Both the position numbers and the translations under genes were made by a program. A stretch of DNA of 64,000 nt. It comes from Ridgeia piscesae. Taxonomy: Eukaryota > Annelida > Polychaeta > Sabellida > Siboglinidae. Below the pieces are notes generated by a model, which did no database searches, had not been told where the DNA came from, and saw nothing but the letters and a program-made list of their open reading frames with translations. This document shows positions 45,403 to 58,644 of the stretch, one piece after another (within the stretch, counting starts at the first letter, position 1; each line of letters starts with the position of its first letter). The stretch lies in the NCBI GenBank assembly GCA_025642075.2, contig JAODUO010000883.1:161001-225000 (forward strand), given 5' to 3'.

Positions 45403-47055
45403 ATATGGTGCCCCGAAGAAATTGTTATCTGACCAAGGTCGTGAATTTGTCAACACCATCAATGCAGATTTGGCCAAAAAAAATCAATATCGACCGCATG
45501 ATTACGGCAGCGTACCTTCCCCAAACAAAGGGACTTGATGAGAGGTAGCAGTTATTAATTATTAGCATTACAGTCACATTATGAATAAAACAATGTTTTT
45601 CTTTCTTCAAAGTATTGTTATTGTCGTATAACAACCCAAACTTGTAATAATATAAATAGCAGATACGTTTGTCTAATCATGTAAAAAATGTCTCATTGTT
45701 TTTCACAAGCCCAGAATTACTCTTATAGAATTGTCAACCATTGACCATCTGGATTGATTGTAGAACCAATCAGACACTCAAAACCCGACTGAGCAAGTTG
45801 ACGGGTGAACATCAGGATGACTAGGACGACTACCTGGAAGAGGTCGCATTTAGCATGCGCAGAACAGGTGTGTAAAAGTTGTGAAAGTTTATACGTGTTA
45901 CAGGGTTTTTACAAGATAATGTAAACAGTAAAATAATGTAACCCTGTCCAATGTGATGAACCAATTTATGTTGCTTTTCATTGGTGGATCCATATCACCA
46001 ACTGAATTCAAAGTCTCTTACTTTCCCATACAGATAACATAAGCTGATTATGAATATAGCACAACCACTGGTCAGATAGAGATAACATTGTTATCAGGTT
46101 ACAACTCCTAGAACTAACAACATACTTATTCACATTTTAATTGGATTTCTTCAAGCATCACATATTACTTACTTGGAGTTTTCTGATAAATGCAATGACA
46201 AACATTGATCATTGGAGGTAAACTTAGTCATCGCAAGATGGTGATGATATTGGGGATTGGATTACTGTGAGATAATAATAATATTCCTGATAATTTGTTC
46301 CTTATCACCAGGAACAGAAATATCGGACCAAACTATCAGGTGACACTGGCAAAAACAGCTGGCGTGATCTTAATGACATAGGTGGCCTATGACCAGCTGA
46401 AACCCTACCACACACCTCACCTTCCTACCCCACTGTCTTCTCCTACTCCACTGTCTGCTCCTACCCCACTGTCTTCTCCTACCCCACTGTCTTCTCCTAC
46501 CCCTCTGTCTTCTCCTACCCCACTGTCCTCTCCTACCCCACTGTCTTCTCCTACCCCACTGTCTTCTCCTACCCCACTGTCCTCTCCTACCCCACTGTCT
46601 CTCCTACCCCACTGTCCTCTCCTACCCTACTGTCTTCTCATACCCCACTGTCTTCTCATACCCCACTGTCCTCTCCTACCCTACTGTCTTCTCCTACCCC
46701 ACTGTCTTCTCATACCCCACTGTCCTCTCCTACCCCACTGTCCTCTCCTACCCCACTGTCTTCTCCTACCCCACTGTCCTCTCCCCACTGTCCTCTCCTA
46801 CCCCACTGTCTTCTCATACCCCACTGTCCTCTCCTACCCCACTGTCTTATCCTACCCCACTGTCTTCTCATACCCCACTGTCTTCTCATACCCCACTGTC
46901 TCTTCCGTCTAAGGTGACAGCTGGTGGAATCACCATGACACAGAAAGATTTGCGCACACTTTTGCCATGGGAATGGCTGAATGACAACCTATGTTATCTT
47001 AAAAAACAGTTTGTACATGCATGTTCCACATACTTTCTGAAGTTATATATTCACG

Positions 47056-47060
<5 letters not shown>
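45403..47060 (+). pseudogene. Ginger1-like transposase exons, right arm
   Basis: Mirror of the left-arm gene. DDE exon 45,403-45,544: the same text, but the run GCCAAAATC has become GCCAAAAAAAATC, a 4-base insertion that breaks the frame between ADLAK and NIDRM. Exon 45,764-45,867: TNQTLKTRLSKLTGEHQDD, TAG, then DDYLEEVAFSMRRT; the stop is shared with the left arm. Third exon from about 46,312: GPY/F-like IGPNYQV, shared TAG, VAYDQLKPYH, the 18-bp array, then TMTQKDLRTLLPWEWLND and FVHACSTYFLKL, both typical of the N-terminal half of Ulp1/SENP (C48) proteases and better kept here than in the left arm. The coding text then runs into a (CA)n tract; the protease catalytic His, Asp and Cys are not identified. 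Confidence 0.75.
46425..46905. repeat. 18-bp VNTR in the transposase linker, right arm
   Basis: Unit CTACCCCACTGTCTTCTC and variants, about 27 copies, PTPLSS on plus. It differs from the left arm in order of variants and has its own frameshifting indels (for example CTGTCTCTCC near 46,595). Confidence 0.95.
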
Positions 47061-47220
<160 letters not shown>

Positions 47221-47608
47221 TATAACAGCAAGTGTTGAACAATCACATGGTGTACTGGGATATAATAAATCATAGTTATAATTATTATCTGAAAACTTTT
47301 AAATAGAATCAATGCGTGTGCACACAACATGTAATGTTTGCATAAGGAACACCAGCAGGGTGTGAATCTGCCACACACAACACTGAATCGATATTACCCT
47401 AAACTATCCAAGTGAACAAAATGGTTAGACAAACAACTGACAATGCATTTGCATTACAACACAGTATTCTAAATGCAATCAGTCACAACTGTATTTTATA
47501 TTATTAGAAAATTGTAATTTATATCATCTGACAGGAATACATAATTATTAAAAATCTAAAAACAAGTATGCACAAATTCATTTTCTGGATAACACTGCTA
47601 ACTTTGTT

Positions 47609-47803
47609 TTGAACTCTTCTTTTGTGGAAACACATCATCCGTCACCATGGCTGTCAAACACCCTATTTGAACGATTGTTTCTACCTGAAAAAGTGACAAA
47701 TTACAAAACCAGTACAGTTGTTTCCCACAAGCACGAGTTCTTAATGGTGGTTATTACAACAGGACATTTTGCATTGCCTAACAATATCCAGCATTTTCTC
47801 TAG
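47609..47803 (+). pseudogene. Possible transposase C-terminal exon, right arm
   Basis: A frame with WLSNTLFERLFLPEKVTNYK, VVSHKHEFLMVVITTGH and NIQHFL lies 0.4 kb after the Ulp1-like start and is conserved in the left arm (40,299-40,066, minus), where it continues ten residues further because the stop here is TGG there (FL-stop versus FLWLIILC). It may be a further piece of the transposase or protease; I cannot match it to a catalytic motif. Confidence 0.35.
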
Positions 47804-47809
47804 TTGATT

Positions 47810-49500
47810 ATCCTCTGTATGTCTAATGACATCCCAAATATGAATACATATTAGGTTTTATGTGGGGTATGTGTGTAAAATAGTTATGACATTGCTTTAT
47901 TGACTAATACAATGTAACTTTATAATAGGACTGACGTAGACTTGTTCAAATTAGTGTCTTCGCAAGGGTGACACTGTTGGTGGCACTGCAGTCAAGTAAC
48001 AATTCTTATTTACTCTGCTCATTTCTCCTGTTCAAGGTTTCTATTTGTGGCTATCCCATATCCTTTTTTTTCTTGTTCAGTGTCTGTGCCAGGTGGCCTT
48101 CTCTTCATCTCTTATCTGGTGTTTCCATAATAAAGCAATGCTAACAGATATATAAGCGAGAAAAATATAATAGTTATTAAAATATAATGAACAAAAACAA
48201 AATAATAAAAATCCATCAATACAGTATTTTAAAGACTACATGAAAGTCCTCCAAGATATAATTAAGCAGTAACTACAAGTAACTATTTATTACAGGTTCA
48301 AGCATTTTTATATCTTTCAATAATATAAATATAATAAATTTTCCACAAACAAAACGTAGAACGAATTAATTAAAGTTTATCGTGAAACTGAGATCATTTT
48401 TAAAGATAAAATCCATGAAATTATGTAATTTTTAATATATTTTTTTTTAAGAGGGTATCCGGAAGTGGGAGACACTGGGAACATTCTGCCTATAGTACAT
48501 TAGTACATAGTACAGTATCTAATGACTCCGCTTTGGTTGCTCCTTACAAAGTTCCCCTGGCGAGAAATGTCACGACCTTCAAACCTCACAACTGATCACT
48601 GTGCTACGAGAGAGGGAGGGAGTATCTGCCCCTAAGCCCGGCGTTCCATTGCCGGATGTGACCTTCCATATTGCGAGTACATCCTTTGCCACGAGGCATC
48701 GAATACACATCAGTTACAATTATAGTAGCAATTTCCTTTCTTTATATACCATTTGGTGTTTGACTGGCGAGATTGTGGTGTCAACTTGTCTTAACTTAAA
48801 CTGATATAACTATTTCCAGTGAAGTTATTTGTATTGTAGAATGGCGTTAAAACATCGTTTATATGTTATATTATATCATATGATACATTAAACATGTTAA
48901 CATGTGAAACTATAATTATTCATCCATGCACAGTTATGGATAGGTATGTTTTACAACAGGCGACGTGAAACCAAGATGGCGCACACATCGTCGCCATTTT
49001 GTCCTTCATAAAATGTAACAAGGAATTACTTTAAATGTTGATACATAATTCGCATAATTCATATAACTCAAATTGGTAAACAAGAATACATAACATAAAA
49101 TAATAAACATATAACAGATGTAGACTAAGCCAATTTATTTTATTTAAGATATTATCAACACCGATCAGCATAGTGATCATAATTTTGTTTTCCACATACG
49201 TGTTAGCTTAAACAGGCAAAAGCACTTGTCCCAACAATGGTATTGACTTTAGGGACAAAAACTAGAAATGATCGAAGCTAGGCAACCTTTCTCATCGGAG
49301 TAAGCAATGAATTTAAAGATCTTAAAGATAATACGATATCAGACAGGAAGACAATGCAATGACTTTAGAAGCCGCATATAACGAATAAAACATGGAGACC
49401 TAGTCTCAATCCTTGCTAAGCAATTCTGAACACATTGTAATTTTGTGATGCTGTTAAAGGTAAAATTATGGTAGAGGGGATTACAACAGAAACATGCATT
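47810..49500. other. Right-arm DNA without supported gene
   Basis: Mirror of 38,400-40,060. It contains the facing ATGGCG/CGCCAT pair at about 48,975-49,003 and the GC-richer patch at 48,530-48,700. Confidence 0.45.
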
Positions 49501-49852
49501 GAATCACGAATATGATTATATAACAATAATGGAACGTACGAGCATTAGTTGTCTTTCCTTCACAAACCATAAACGTTCATACCTTCGAGTAATTGCATCG
49601 TCTAATCTATGCCCGTCCTCGTTGTGTTTCGGCATCTGTTGATATCCTAGTGTCTGCTGACATCTTAAACTGCACCTTGTGTGCAGCTTAGTTGAGACCA
49701 ACTGTCACACTACATTGAGCGTCAAACGTGCATCGTCTGCTGCACTCGACCCCAATCGAACAAAAAGTTGGCCTTGCACTGTTAACGGGGAGAACTACAT
49801 TTTGACCCCAACTATTCCATGCTGTCACGTGCAAGTCACCGATATGGCGAAG

Positions 49853-50074
49853 TTACATGTTGTCAACCCCTGCGTTCTTGCGTAGCAGCAAAACCATTAG
49901 GAGGCCCAAGCTAGCTATGCCAAGAATGTCCAACACCAATTGACGGATTGCATTGTCTGTGTTAAACTGTGATAATGTCAATGAAGCATGGCAGGTATTA
50001 CACAATTGCTTTGTATGGCATAAATAGCTTCGACGTTCGTGTAGATATGTGCAAATAGCCATGACCGAATCCAT
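49853..50074 (-). CDS. Small ORF with one hydrophobic segment, right arm (unknown)
   Basis: Copy of the 37,800-38,020 frame, 73 codons, one residue different (CHASL). See that entry; coding status is unproven. Confidence 0.25.
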   Translation of the reverse strand: MDSVMAICTYLHERRSYLCHTKQLCNTCHASLTLSQFNTDNAIRQLVLDILGIASLGLLMVLLLRKNAGVDNM

Positions 50075-50204
50075 GTGCGCCTTAATGAGAATGAGAGAAT
50101 GGGTACAAAAAACGAGTGGCGGGCGAAAACGTGGAGGAAGAGAGTGGTGTAGACGAGCAGAGAAGAGTGGGAAAGAATAAGGAAAACGGGATAGATATAG
50201 TGTG

Positions 50205-50335
50205 ACGCAGAGACAGAGGAGGGAGGATCGGGGGAAGAGGGAGTGAGAGGGAGGGAGGGAGGAAGGAAGGGAGGTAGGAAGGGATGAAGGTAGGAAGAGA
50301 GGGAGGGCTGAGGGAGAGAGGGAGGGAGGAATAAT
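50205..50335. repeat. GA-rich tract, right arm
   Basis: GGGAGGGAGGAAGGAAGGG-type purine run; mirror of 37,540-37,700. Confidence 0.9.
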
Positions 50336-50571
50336 TTAATGTTCAAGTTTTATTTAGTTTATATCTTAATGGATGTAGCATTATTGGAAAAGTAAACTAT
50401 ATTTTGTCCCGTAACATGTAACACTGACATAATTGTTTTGGCGTATCATGTTTATTGAAATATTACAGATATTGATAGTTGGCCGGGATTTTATCGAATC
50501 ACAAATTTGGAATAACCCGAATACAACTGAGTCTTTGGGCAAAGTAAACCGGTAGACTTAAGTACTACCGT

Positions 50572-50798
<227 letters not shown>

Positions 50799-51304
50799 TA
50801 ACTGCAAGGGTTGAACAATCACACGGTGTACTGGTATATAATAAACCATGGTTATAATTATTATCTGAAAACTATGTTGTTTAAAAAAAATGATAATGTA
50901 CTTTAAGAATTAAGTACATTAAACATCATGTCTGGTAAATAACATTTCAAGCTCAGCAGTAATTGCTACAACCACATATCAGTACATATACCCTAAGGCT
51001 AAGCAACTGTATATAATATATTAATTGTAAGGTAATCTTACTTATGGAATATGAAGTTTGGTCTATCCCCACTGAACTCACGCCATCTACCAAGTCTAAT
51101 GTGAAAATTAATGTATACGCGTGAAAATGAGTGTGACTTTTGTTTATATAAATGACAGTAATTTCAATGTTTGATCACAGGGCAATTTTGTGCAGCATAC
51201 GTTTAATAAATTCACGATGTGACATTTTACTTGACAGATCAGTTGTCACTCATGGTTTTTCGAGGTGTGGCCATAACAAATAGCAATACACAGTGTTTTG
51301 TTTA

Positions 51305-51450
51305 CTCACCGTCTACTTGGTAGTTTCCAGTCTTTACCGCTCTGACGACAGCATTGATCATTCGGGTGTCACTTGCCAAGTGCGTATTCTTTGTTATGTA
51401 CTGCTTTATGCAGTCCGTGTATTGTTTGAATTCGCTATCGACACGTCTCG
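51305..51450 (-). pseudogene. Putative transposase N-terminal exon, right arm
   Basis: Mirror of 36,410-36,554: ATG at about 51,450, ending at the GGTGAGT donor near 51,306. The open frame is intact. The strand is opposite to the DDE exons of this arm, so only the left-arm DDE exons lie downstream in the same sense, across the axis. Confidence 0.4.
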
Positions 51451-53019
51451 CCATCGTGGTCGTTGTGCAGAGAAATGACAAGAACACGTGCGCGCTGGAG
51501 TGTGCAAGGGGGTCGAAAAGTAGGTCGTCGCTGCAGCGCGCAGAAATGATTTATTATGTAGCACTGTCGCCGCGGGGGTCATGAACTCAGTCTCGACATT
51601 CTGGCACGAGGTCAAAGTTGATCGGTTAAAGAGGTGTACATTTGATAAATGTGAACAACATTTCTGTTCAAAATTTAAAATACACATCTTTTGTCATTTA
51701 TATTATTTCACTATTGTGTGAAGTGTTAAATTTAACCGAACAACCAAAGAAACGATGTGACTAACAATAGTCACATTACCAGGGGACCATAAAGAGGTAT
51801 TCATATGAATGTGTTGTTAACACAGGGAAATATTAACAATAATGTGTATCTATATGACTATATTTCAGTACGCAAAGGCCATCTGCGACGGAACGGAGAC
51901 AAAACAAATAGAGCAGGCCGCCGTTGTTGGTTTTCGGCCCGCGTTGTTGCATGAGTTTATAAATCTTTGAAAGTAATCTTATTTAATCATTATTAAATGC
52001 AAGGGTTCATACAAAGAGCTTCTATTGTTGTGAATGATATTGTTTGCATTTCATTTAACACTACTATTCAACTGTTATGTGACACATACTTACACCAGTC
52101 GATATGTTAATAAAGTTATGTAAGTCTTGAATGCATGACTCATTTCCCAAAATATATTATTAAATCATTGCCGAGTTGTGTTGGGTAAAACCAACTATTT
52201 GGATATGGTAACGTCTAGATTTCCACCCTTTGTACTGATATTGAAGCACCTCAATGGGATTTATATACTGCAATGTTAAACCCATCTTTTTTAGATTTCC
52301 TTTGTACTGATATTGAAGCACCTCAATGGGATTTATATACTGCAATGTTAAGCCCATATAACGTCTTTTTGAATAAAAAAATATAATTCTACAAAACATT
52401 CCAATAGGACCACTATAAAAGGGTGTTCCAGACATGATAAATAGACGCAAATAAATGCCATTATAAAAGTGTGATCCACACCCATCCCCTGACGAATTTA
52501 TTGTACACACTACCTCTATGGGCTATCTACATCACATATACAATTTAAACCGTATGTATCTACAATACAGCTTTATTTTAATTTGTTTTCAAAATATAGG
52601 GACTGCCTACAAACTATGCCAATTCGGGCACGTTACATCCAATACATTCAGCTAGTAGACAGTTACATATTCTTAAACTGCCAGAGTTATATGTCACGAA
52701 GACGCGGGGATTTTTATTTAATGCTGCACGTACTATAGACTGCATTGAAAACCATGGCTGTAACGAAGTCATAACATGCACAACGCTCTGAGACAAGGAC
52801 ATTAAGAAAACACTGTTTATAAAAAATTACAAGTAACGATGATTGTGAGGTTTTGTTGTGATTATTAATAATAATTGCAAGAAAAGAAGCGCATCAATAA
52901 ATGATTAACATAAACTATAATATGCATGGTTCACTCATATGTTAATTCGGCAATCACCATGTTTACGCTGGTCACAGTAGACGTTAACCTTTGTCACGCA
53001 TGTAGAAGTCCATAAACAA

Positions 53020-53480
53020 CACTCAAGACGAGATGGAACGACATCCTGGACCGGATATACATTCCAGACTGGCTAGCCGCGGGCCGTAACGTCGCGCTAA
53101 CCTTCGCCATGAACCGCTAACCTTTTGACATGAACCGCTAACCTTCGACGTTCTGGACCGCTCGACGTTCTGGACCGCCACACCGGCACGTTTTACCAAG
53201 TGGGTTCCGCCACGGGGCATTTCTCGACCAATGAGTAACGAGCATGTGTCCACGTGGACAGCTTCTGTTTACACGGTATACGTGACAATGCTTCCAAGTG
53301 GTTCTGCTTGTTGTTTCGAATTCCGTGTTTACAGTCTATGCGTATTTGATCTCAACGAACTGAACAGAAATATTAGCGCATGTATCCACGCGACAGCCAG
53401 TGTTTACACGGTACACGTGACCAACCGTGTTGCTACGAACGCCACGTGTACAACCAGCCGGAAATTTAGAGTCTAAAGAG
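53020..53480 (-). repeat. CACGTG-rich dispersed repeat, copy 2 (inverted)
   Basis: Mirror of 34,370-34,850 with few differences. It contains GTCCACGTGGACA and TACACGTGACC. Confidence 0.75.
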
Positions 53481-55317
53481 TTGCTTACAATTTAGTCCGA
53501 TAAATGGAAATGTTACGGTCACGGATTATGGCGCACTGAAGTTACGTGCTATCAGATTTGTTCTCAAAAACCTACTTACCGCTTTTTTTGTTACAAATAA
53601 CTGTGCTGCAAAGGTGTAGATCTATGACTTTCCTCACAGTCATGTCCGACCACCTTCGGCTGTCGCACTCCTTGGGGGTGGCAGCGTGGCTCCGTCGAAA
53701 CTTATTTATTGAATCAAAGCCGCGTTGGTTCACTAGGGGGAGCCACAAGGAACACTGGTTAATTCATCGCTAACAGACCCTGATAAATTATTACTGCCTC
53801 ACGTACTGAATGGACTAACAACTACACTGTCAAGTCCAAGACCTCCCTGAAATCATTCAATACAGCCTTAAAATCTCACCTTTATGGCCTACACTGATTG
53901 AAAGACTGCAGAACTATTTCTATGCTAATTTGTTCAAATGTTTATCTGGTGATACACTGAAAGAAAATTTTAAGTAATAATAATCTTTATTTTATACAGT
54001 ATATATATATTCATAGCGTGCACGCCGTGCACAGTGCTTTACATATGAATTCACTAAAACTACGATATAAATAGTAAATAAAAAAATGTAATAACATTAA
54101 AATAAATACACACAAATAAGATAAAGATGCTGTATAAACATTTATGGCCTACAAATAAAACAATTGTGACCCATCTTAACAAAATGAGTAGGATGTCGTA
54201 ATTTTCAAAATCGAGTTATTGGTACCATTAGAAAGAGCACAGTCTCAGCTTTACTGTAAGAAGACATGCCAATTATAAGTGACGTTACGGTTCGCCAAGC
54301 ATGTGTGGGGTAGAAGCCTTCAAACTGAGTAAACTGCCTTCAAAGTTTCAACAATTTTTTGTCATGTTTCATGAAATGTACCTTAGTTACCATGGACAGA
54401 TCTGACTGATATTAGGAATATGAATAGATAATGGCATGGTGAAGACACTTTGTTAATATGAAAACAAGATCTTTGTTAGAAAATAAGATAAGACCTTTAA
54501 AATCGAGCAGCCTCTTCTAAAACGTGTTGTATGGTACTAAGGTACAACTGTGCCAAAGTTGGTGCTTGCCTTTGGTCTAGTGTGTCACGATCAAACCCCT
54601 AGCGACCCCACTAGTTCACTTTGTTGTTCGTCATGCTTCAGTCCAGACGCAGAACGTCTCCCGAGACGACAGAAGACGAAGGTCGAAGGATGCGTGCGTG
54701 CGTGCGTGCGTGTGTGCGTGCGCGCGTGCCGTGTGCGTGTATGTAATTCACACATAAAAATGAGAACAATATTTATGCACCGAAATATAATGGCAACCGG
54801 AAGTCACATAATGAAGTTAAACTATCATACAGCATGGTCCGTGTTCAAAAAGTCTGAAAGTAAAAGTAATTTGACATTATTATTTACTGTTCATCTTTGT
54901 GATATTACTGAGTGATAAGCGAACAAAAAACTGCGGTTAGCTTTGGCCGCTCTCGGGACTATTCACTAATTCAGCGTCGCCATGATATTTTTGGCATGAA
55001 TAATTATTGTCGCAACAACAAACAACTTGAAGTTTATAAATTTTCGCTGTTAAGTGCACTTGAAATTTCGCTTGAAATGTCAACAGACCTACCTCTCAGT
55101 TGTGTATGCAGGTTCATTCTCGTGTTGGAACCGAACACCAAGACGTTTCTTCCTGAATACAGCGGCGCCTCTCCTAGACCTAGTGCGTTCTCGATCTTTC
55201 GTCGTGGATACTGGAAACCAGTGTTGACGTCATATCCGCCCTAGCAGACGTTACTGCCGGTTAAACGCCGAGCGCGCCATTTTCAGTCTCATACGGACGG
55301 GATCATAACATAATGCG

Positions 55318-55405
55318 CTACGTCTTTTTGTTCTGCTTGGAGATGCTCTAATCGATGCGCACATGGATCTGACCTGCCGTTGTTTGGATTTCATGCTGAG
55401 TAAGT
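55318..55405 (+). pseudogene. THAP-type exon, third copy (start codon lost)
   Basis: Same text as 33,894-34,012, but the ATG is ACG (GCTACGTCT), and 22 bases between two TGAG repeats are missing, leaving CTGA|GTAAGT. That deletion also removes the in-frame TAG seen in copy 1. Confidence 0.4.
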
Positions 55406-55759
55406 GAAATTAAAACGGAAAGGATAGATTCATATAGTCAATGACCGAGGTAGGAGGCTGTTTTGAAACTTTCTGGGTGTAGTCATTGGCATGGGGGGCC
55501 CGCCATGGCCCATGCCCATTTTCGCACTACTTAATTTTGTGGTCACCAACTAGGTTTCGGTCTCATGATTATATTTATACATTTTTAGTGAGATATATCG
55601 GACATGACTGTGAGGAAAGTCATAGATCTACACCTTTGCAGCACAGTTATTTGTAACAAAAAAAGCGGTAAGTAGGTTTTGAGAACAAATCTGATAGCAC
55701 GTAACTGGTGCGCCATAATCCGTGACCGTATTTCCATTTATCGGACTAAATTGTAAACA

Positions 55760-56290
55760 TCTTTAGACTCAAATTTCCGGCTGGTTGTACGTGGCGTTCG
55801 TAGCAACACGGTTGGTCACGTGTACCGTGTAAACACTGGCTGTCCCGTGGAAATTATAATATTTCTGTTCAGTTCGTTGAGATAAAATGCGCAGAGCATG
55901 ATCAACACGGAGATTCGAAACAAGTACGTCTAGTTTTAGCAAAATAGTTATGAATACTTGTTTTCACCACGTGTACAATATAAACACAAGCAGAACCACG
56001 TGGAAACATTGTCACGTGTACCGTGTAAACAGAGGCTGTCCACGTGGACACATGCTCGTTACTCATTGGTCGAAAAATGCCCTGTTGCGGAACCTACCTG
56101 GCGCAGCCCGGTGTGGCGGTCCAGAACGTCGAGCGGTCCAGAACGTCGAAGGTTAGCGGTTCATGTCAAAAGGTTAGCGGTTCATGGCAAAGGTTAGCGC
56201 GACGTTACGGCCCGCGGCTAGCCAGTCTGGAATGTATATCCGGTCCAGGATGTCGTTCCACCTCGTTTTGAGTGTTGTTTATGGACTTCT
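55760..56290 (+). repeat. CACGTG-rich dispersed repeat, copy 3
   Basis: The fullest copy: about five CACGTG palindromes between 55,815 and 56,052 (TCACGTGTA, CCACGTGTA, CCACGTGGA twice), plus TTTACACGG/CCGTGTAAAC blocks, and tandem AGGTTAGCGGTTCATG. It includes GTGTACAATATAAACACAAG, shared with the solitary 24.4-kb copy but missing from copies 1 and 2. Confidence 0.75.
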
Positions 56291-56739
56291 TACATGCGTG
56301 ACAAAGGTTAACGTCTACTGTGACCAGCGTAAACATGGTGATTGCCGAATTAACATATGAGTGAACCATGCATATTATAGTTTATGTTAATCATTTATTG
56401 ATGCGCTTCCTTTCTTGCAATTATTATTAATAAACATAGCAAAACCTCACAATCATCGTTACTTGTAAAAAAATTATAAACAGTGTTTTCTTAATGTCCT
56501 TGTCTCAGAGCGTTGTGCATGTTATGACTTCGTTACAGCCATGGTTTCAATGCAGTCTATAGTACGTGCAGCATTAAATACAAATCCCCGCGTCTTCGTG
56601 ACATATAACTCTGGCAGTTTAAAGGGACACAAAAGGGAAAAGTTACATGCTATGCACGTGAAAGAGTTAATAAAAACAAACTATTTTGAACGGTAATCAC
56701 ATTTTTAACGTCAGTGGTTTATTAATATAAAAAAATTGA

Positions 56740-58490
56740 ACACCTTTTCCATCAAAGTTCGTAAGTCGCGCCATTTTGACTGATGTGTGACGTCGGCAAA
56801 TGCTTGGCTCATTGAGCGGCAGAGCGGGCAACTCTGTATTTAAAATTCCGTTAAAATAATCGCCAGGTGGCGCGTCGCGATGTTTACATCCGCTTCGTGT
56901 ACCCGGCGTGTGAAGCGAACATGATTTTCGTTCAGAAATAGCTGAATTTCGGTTGCAACGATAAGGGCCAACATTTTCAAGATAGAACTGAACGCGCTGG
57001 TAAACAAGACCCGCCGGAAGCCGAAATGCAGAGGCGAGTAACAAGCCGAGGCGACATTGACAAGTGGTCGAAACTCGCTGAAACTTCGAAACACTGACAG
57101 GTATTTTGATGGCCTCGCATTCGATCCCGGGATTCGGCGAGTTTCTTCTTAGTCACAGCCATGCCATGTATTATTCTCCAAATCAGTGGTGTAGTGTCGG
57201 ATATGTTATACACAACGTGAGGTTTCCCAATTTGAAACAAATATCATATGGGGTCATGGCTCTGCGATTTATGTCAGCGTGACACCGACACAGAGTGACA
57301 GGCTCGGTCCTTCGCCCTAGCTTAAAACTGTTTTCAGGAATCAATTTCCAAATTGTCCACAACTGTGACAAAAATGCAGATTAATTGTTGTTTTTCAAAT
57401 ACTGGACATTATTATATTAACAGTAGCGACTGTGGCATGCTTTTGTATTATTGATATAGCATGACATGTGCGGCTATGAAACAGATGTGTGTCAATCATA
57501 GATATAAATAGAACACACCAGTAGATCGAACTATAGCCATATAGGGAAAGATTAATTATCTAACTATGTGGTGTCAATATTGATTGTTCTTTTAATAGGC
57601 GTGGTATATTTAAAGGGAAAGTTTGGAGCATAATTCTGGAGGGCTAAATAAAAAAGAAAATCACCACCCATGTTCTTTATGAAATCGACTTCATGCTGAA
57701 TAATAGTTGTTTTTTAGCTGAAATATATGTACAGTGGAATGTCTCTATTAAATATAACAATTTGAACTGGGTAAAAGTAACACAACTAGCAGAACAAATA
57801 TTCTAAACTATAACATATGTGGATATATTTATGTATATTCTGCGGTGATCTTAATTGCAATGTAACTTTGTTGTCGAGGTAACCATAATAGTGGCGAGGT
57901 AACCATAATAGTAGCCGTCAGGTTCCACATTGTGCTACTAATATTTCTAATTCATGAAAAACTAATTTAAACATCTGGTTCTGTTTCAGATGTGCCATGA
58001 TATATTACAAATGGCCATGGATTTTATATTCTGTGTTTGGAGCAGACAGTGCTTCCAAATGTAACCGGTTAGACAACTTTCACATGTATCTGCCAACAAA
58101 AATGTAAGTATATGTTCATGTATTATAAACAGTGAAATGTGTTGCTCACAATTTATTGACAATGAAAATAACATTAGAGCAACCAGAACACCAAGCAAAC
58201 TAACATGATACAACATTTATATAATACAAATGATATTTCATACAATGAAAACACCACACATTATTCTATAGTAGAAATATACCCAACAATTAATGTTTAA
58301 CAGTAACTGATTTAGGATCATTCTAGAATATTTCGAGTAGCATGCCCAGTTGTCCACTATGTCAGAACTAAAAAACCGTTCCAATGATTTTTATAAAAAC
58401 ACAACATGTATTCTACAATGATAATGGATTGAGTTACCTCCATTTTCATATGTCACCTGTCAACACAGTTCTTATATAGTGCGGTATCCA
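56740..58490. other. Interior of the 7-kb element, no recognised gene
   Basis: GC-rich left part (56,760-57,370) with overlapping minus-strand frames (56,697-57,371) that show no domain. It could be a promoter or the head of a lost gene. A short tandem GGTAACCATAATAGT lies at 57,877-57,913. The rest is AT-rich. Confidence 0.4.
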
Positions 58491-58495
58491 ATCCT

Positions 58496-58641
58496 CAAAC
58501 ATGGGGGCAAATACATTTGTATTTGAAAATATTTAAATACTTTTTAAGTATCTGTAATTGATGTTTAGGAATAAAAAGTATTTGGATCCCTCAAGAGTAT
58601 TTGTATTTAAATAAATGTCAATGTATTTGACCCAATGTCTG
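58496..58641. mobile_element. Small MITE of the CAGACATGGGG family
   Basis: 146 bases with inverted ends: CAAACATGGGGGCAAATACA on the left, complement of CAGACATTGGGTCAAATACA on the right, and TATTTAAATAC-type sub-terminal blocks. Same family as 60,735-61,576 and the inner element at 1-665. Confidence 0.75.
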
Positions 58642-58644
58642 CTT

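Larger units (their letters stand above)
53647..56622. repeat. Third, direct partial copy of 32,253-35,170
   Basis: It starts at CGACCACCTTCGGCTGTCGC and follows copy 1 in direct orientation through segment A and the first 1 kb of the palindrome arm, up to CTGGCAGTTTAA, where a TTAA-bounded element begins. It differs from copy 1 by many small indels (for example in the THAP exon and at 55,855-55,960, where extra sequence like the solitary 24.4-kb repeat is kept). It is therefore more diverged than the two palindrome arms are from each other. Confidence 0.93.

Noticed and set aside
56697..57371. Gene in the GC-rich left part of the 7-kb element
   Set aside because: Several overlapping minus-strand frames compete; none has a domain or convincing splice sites.
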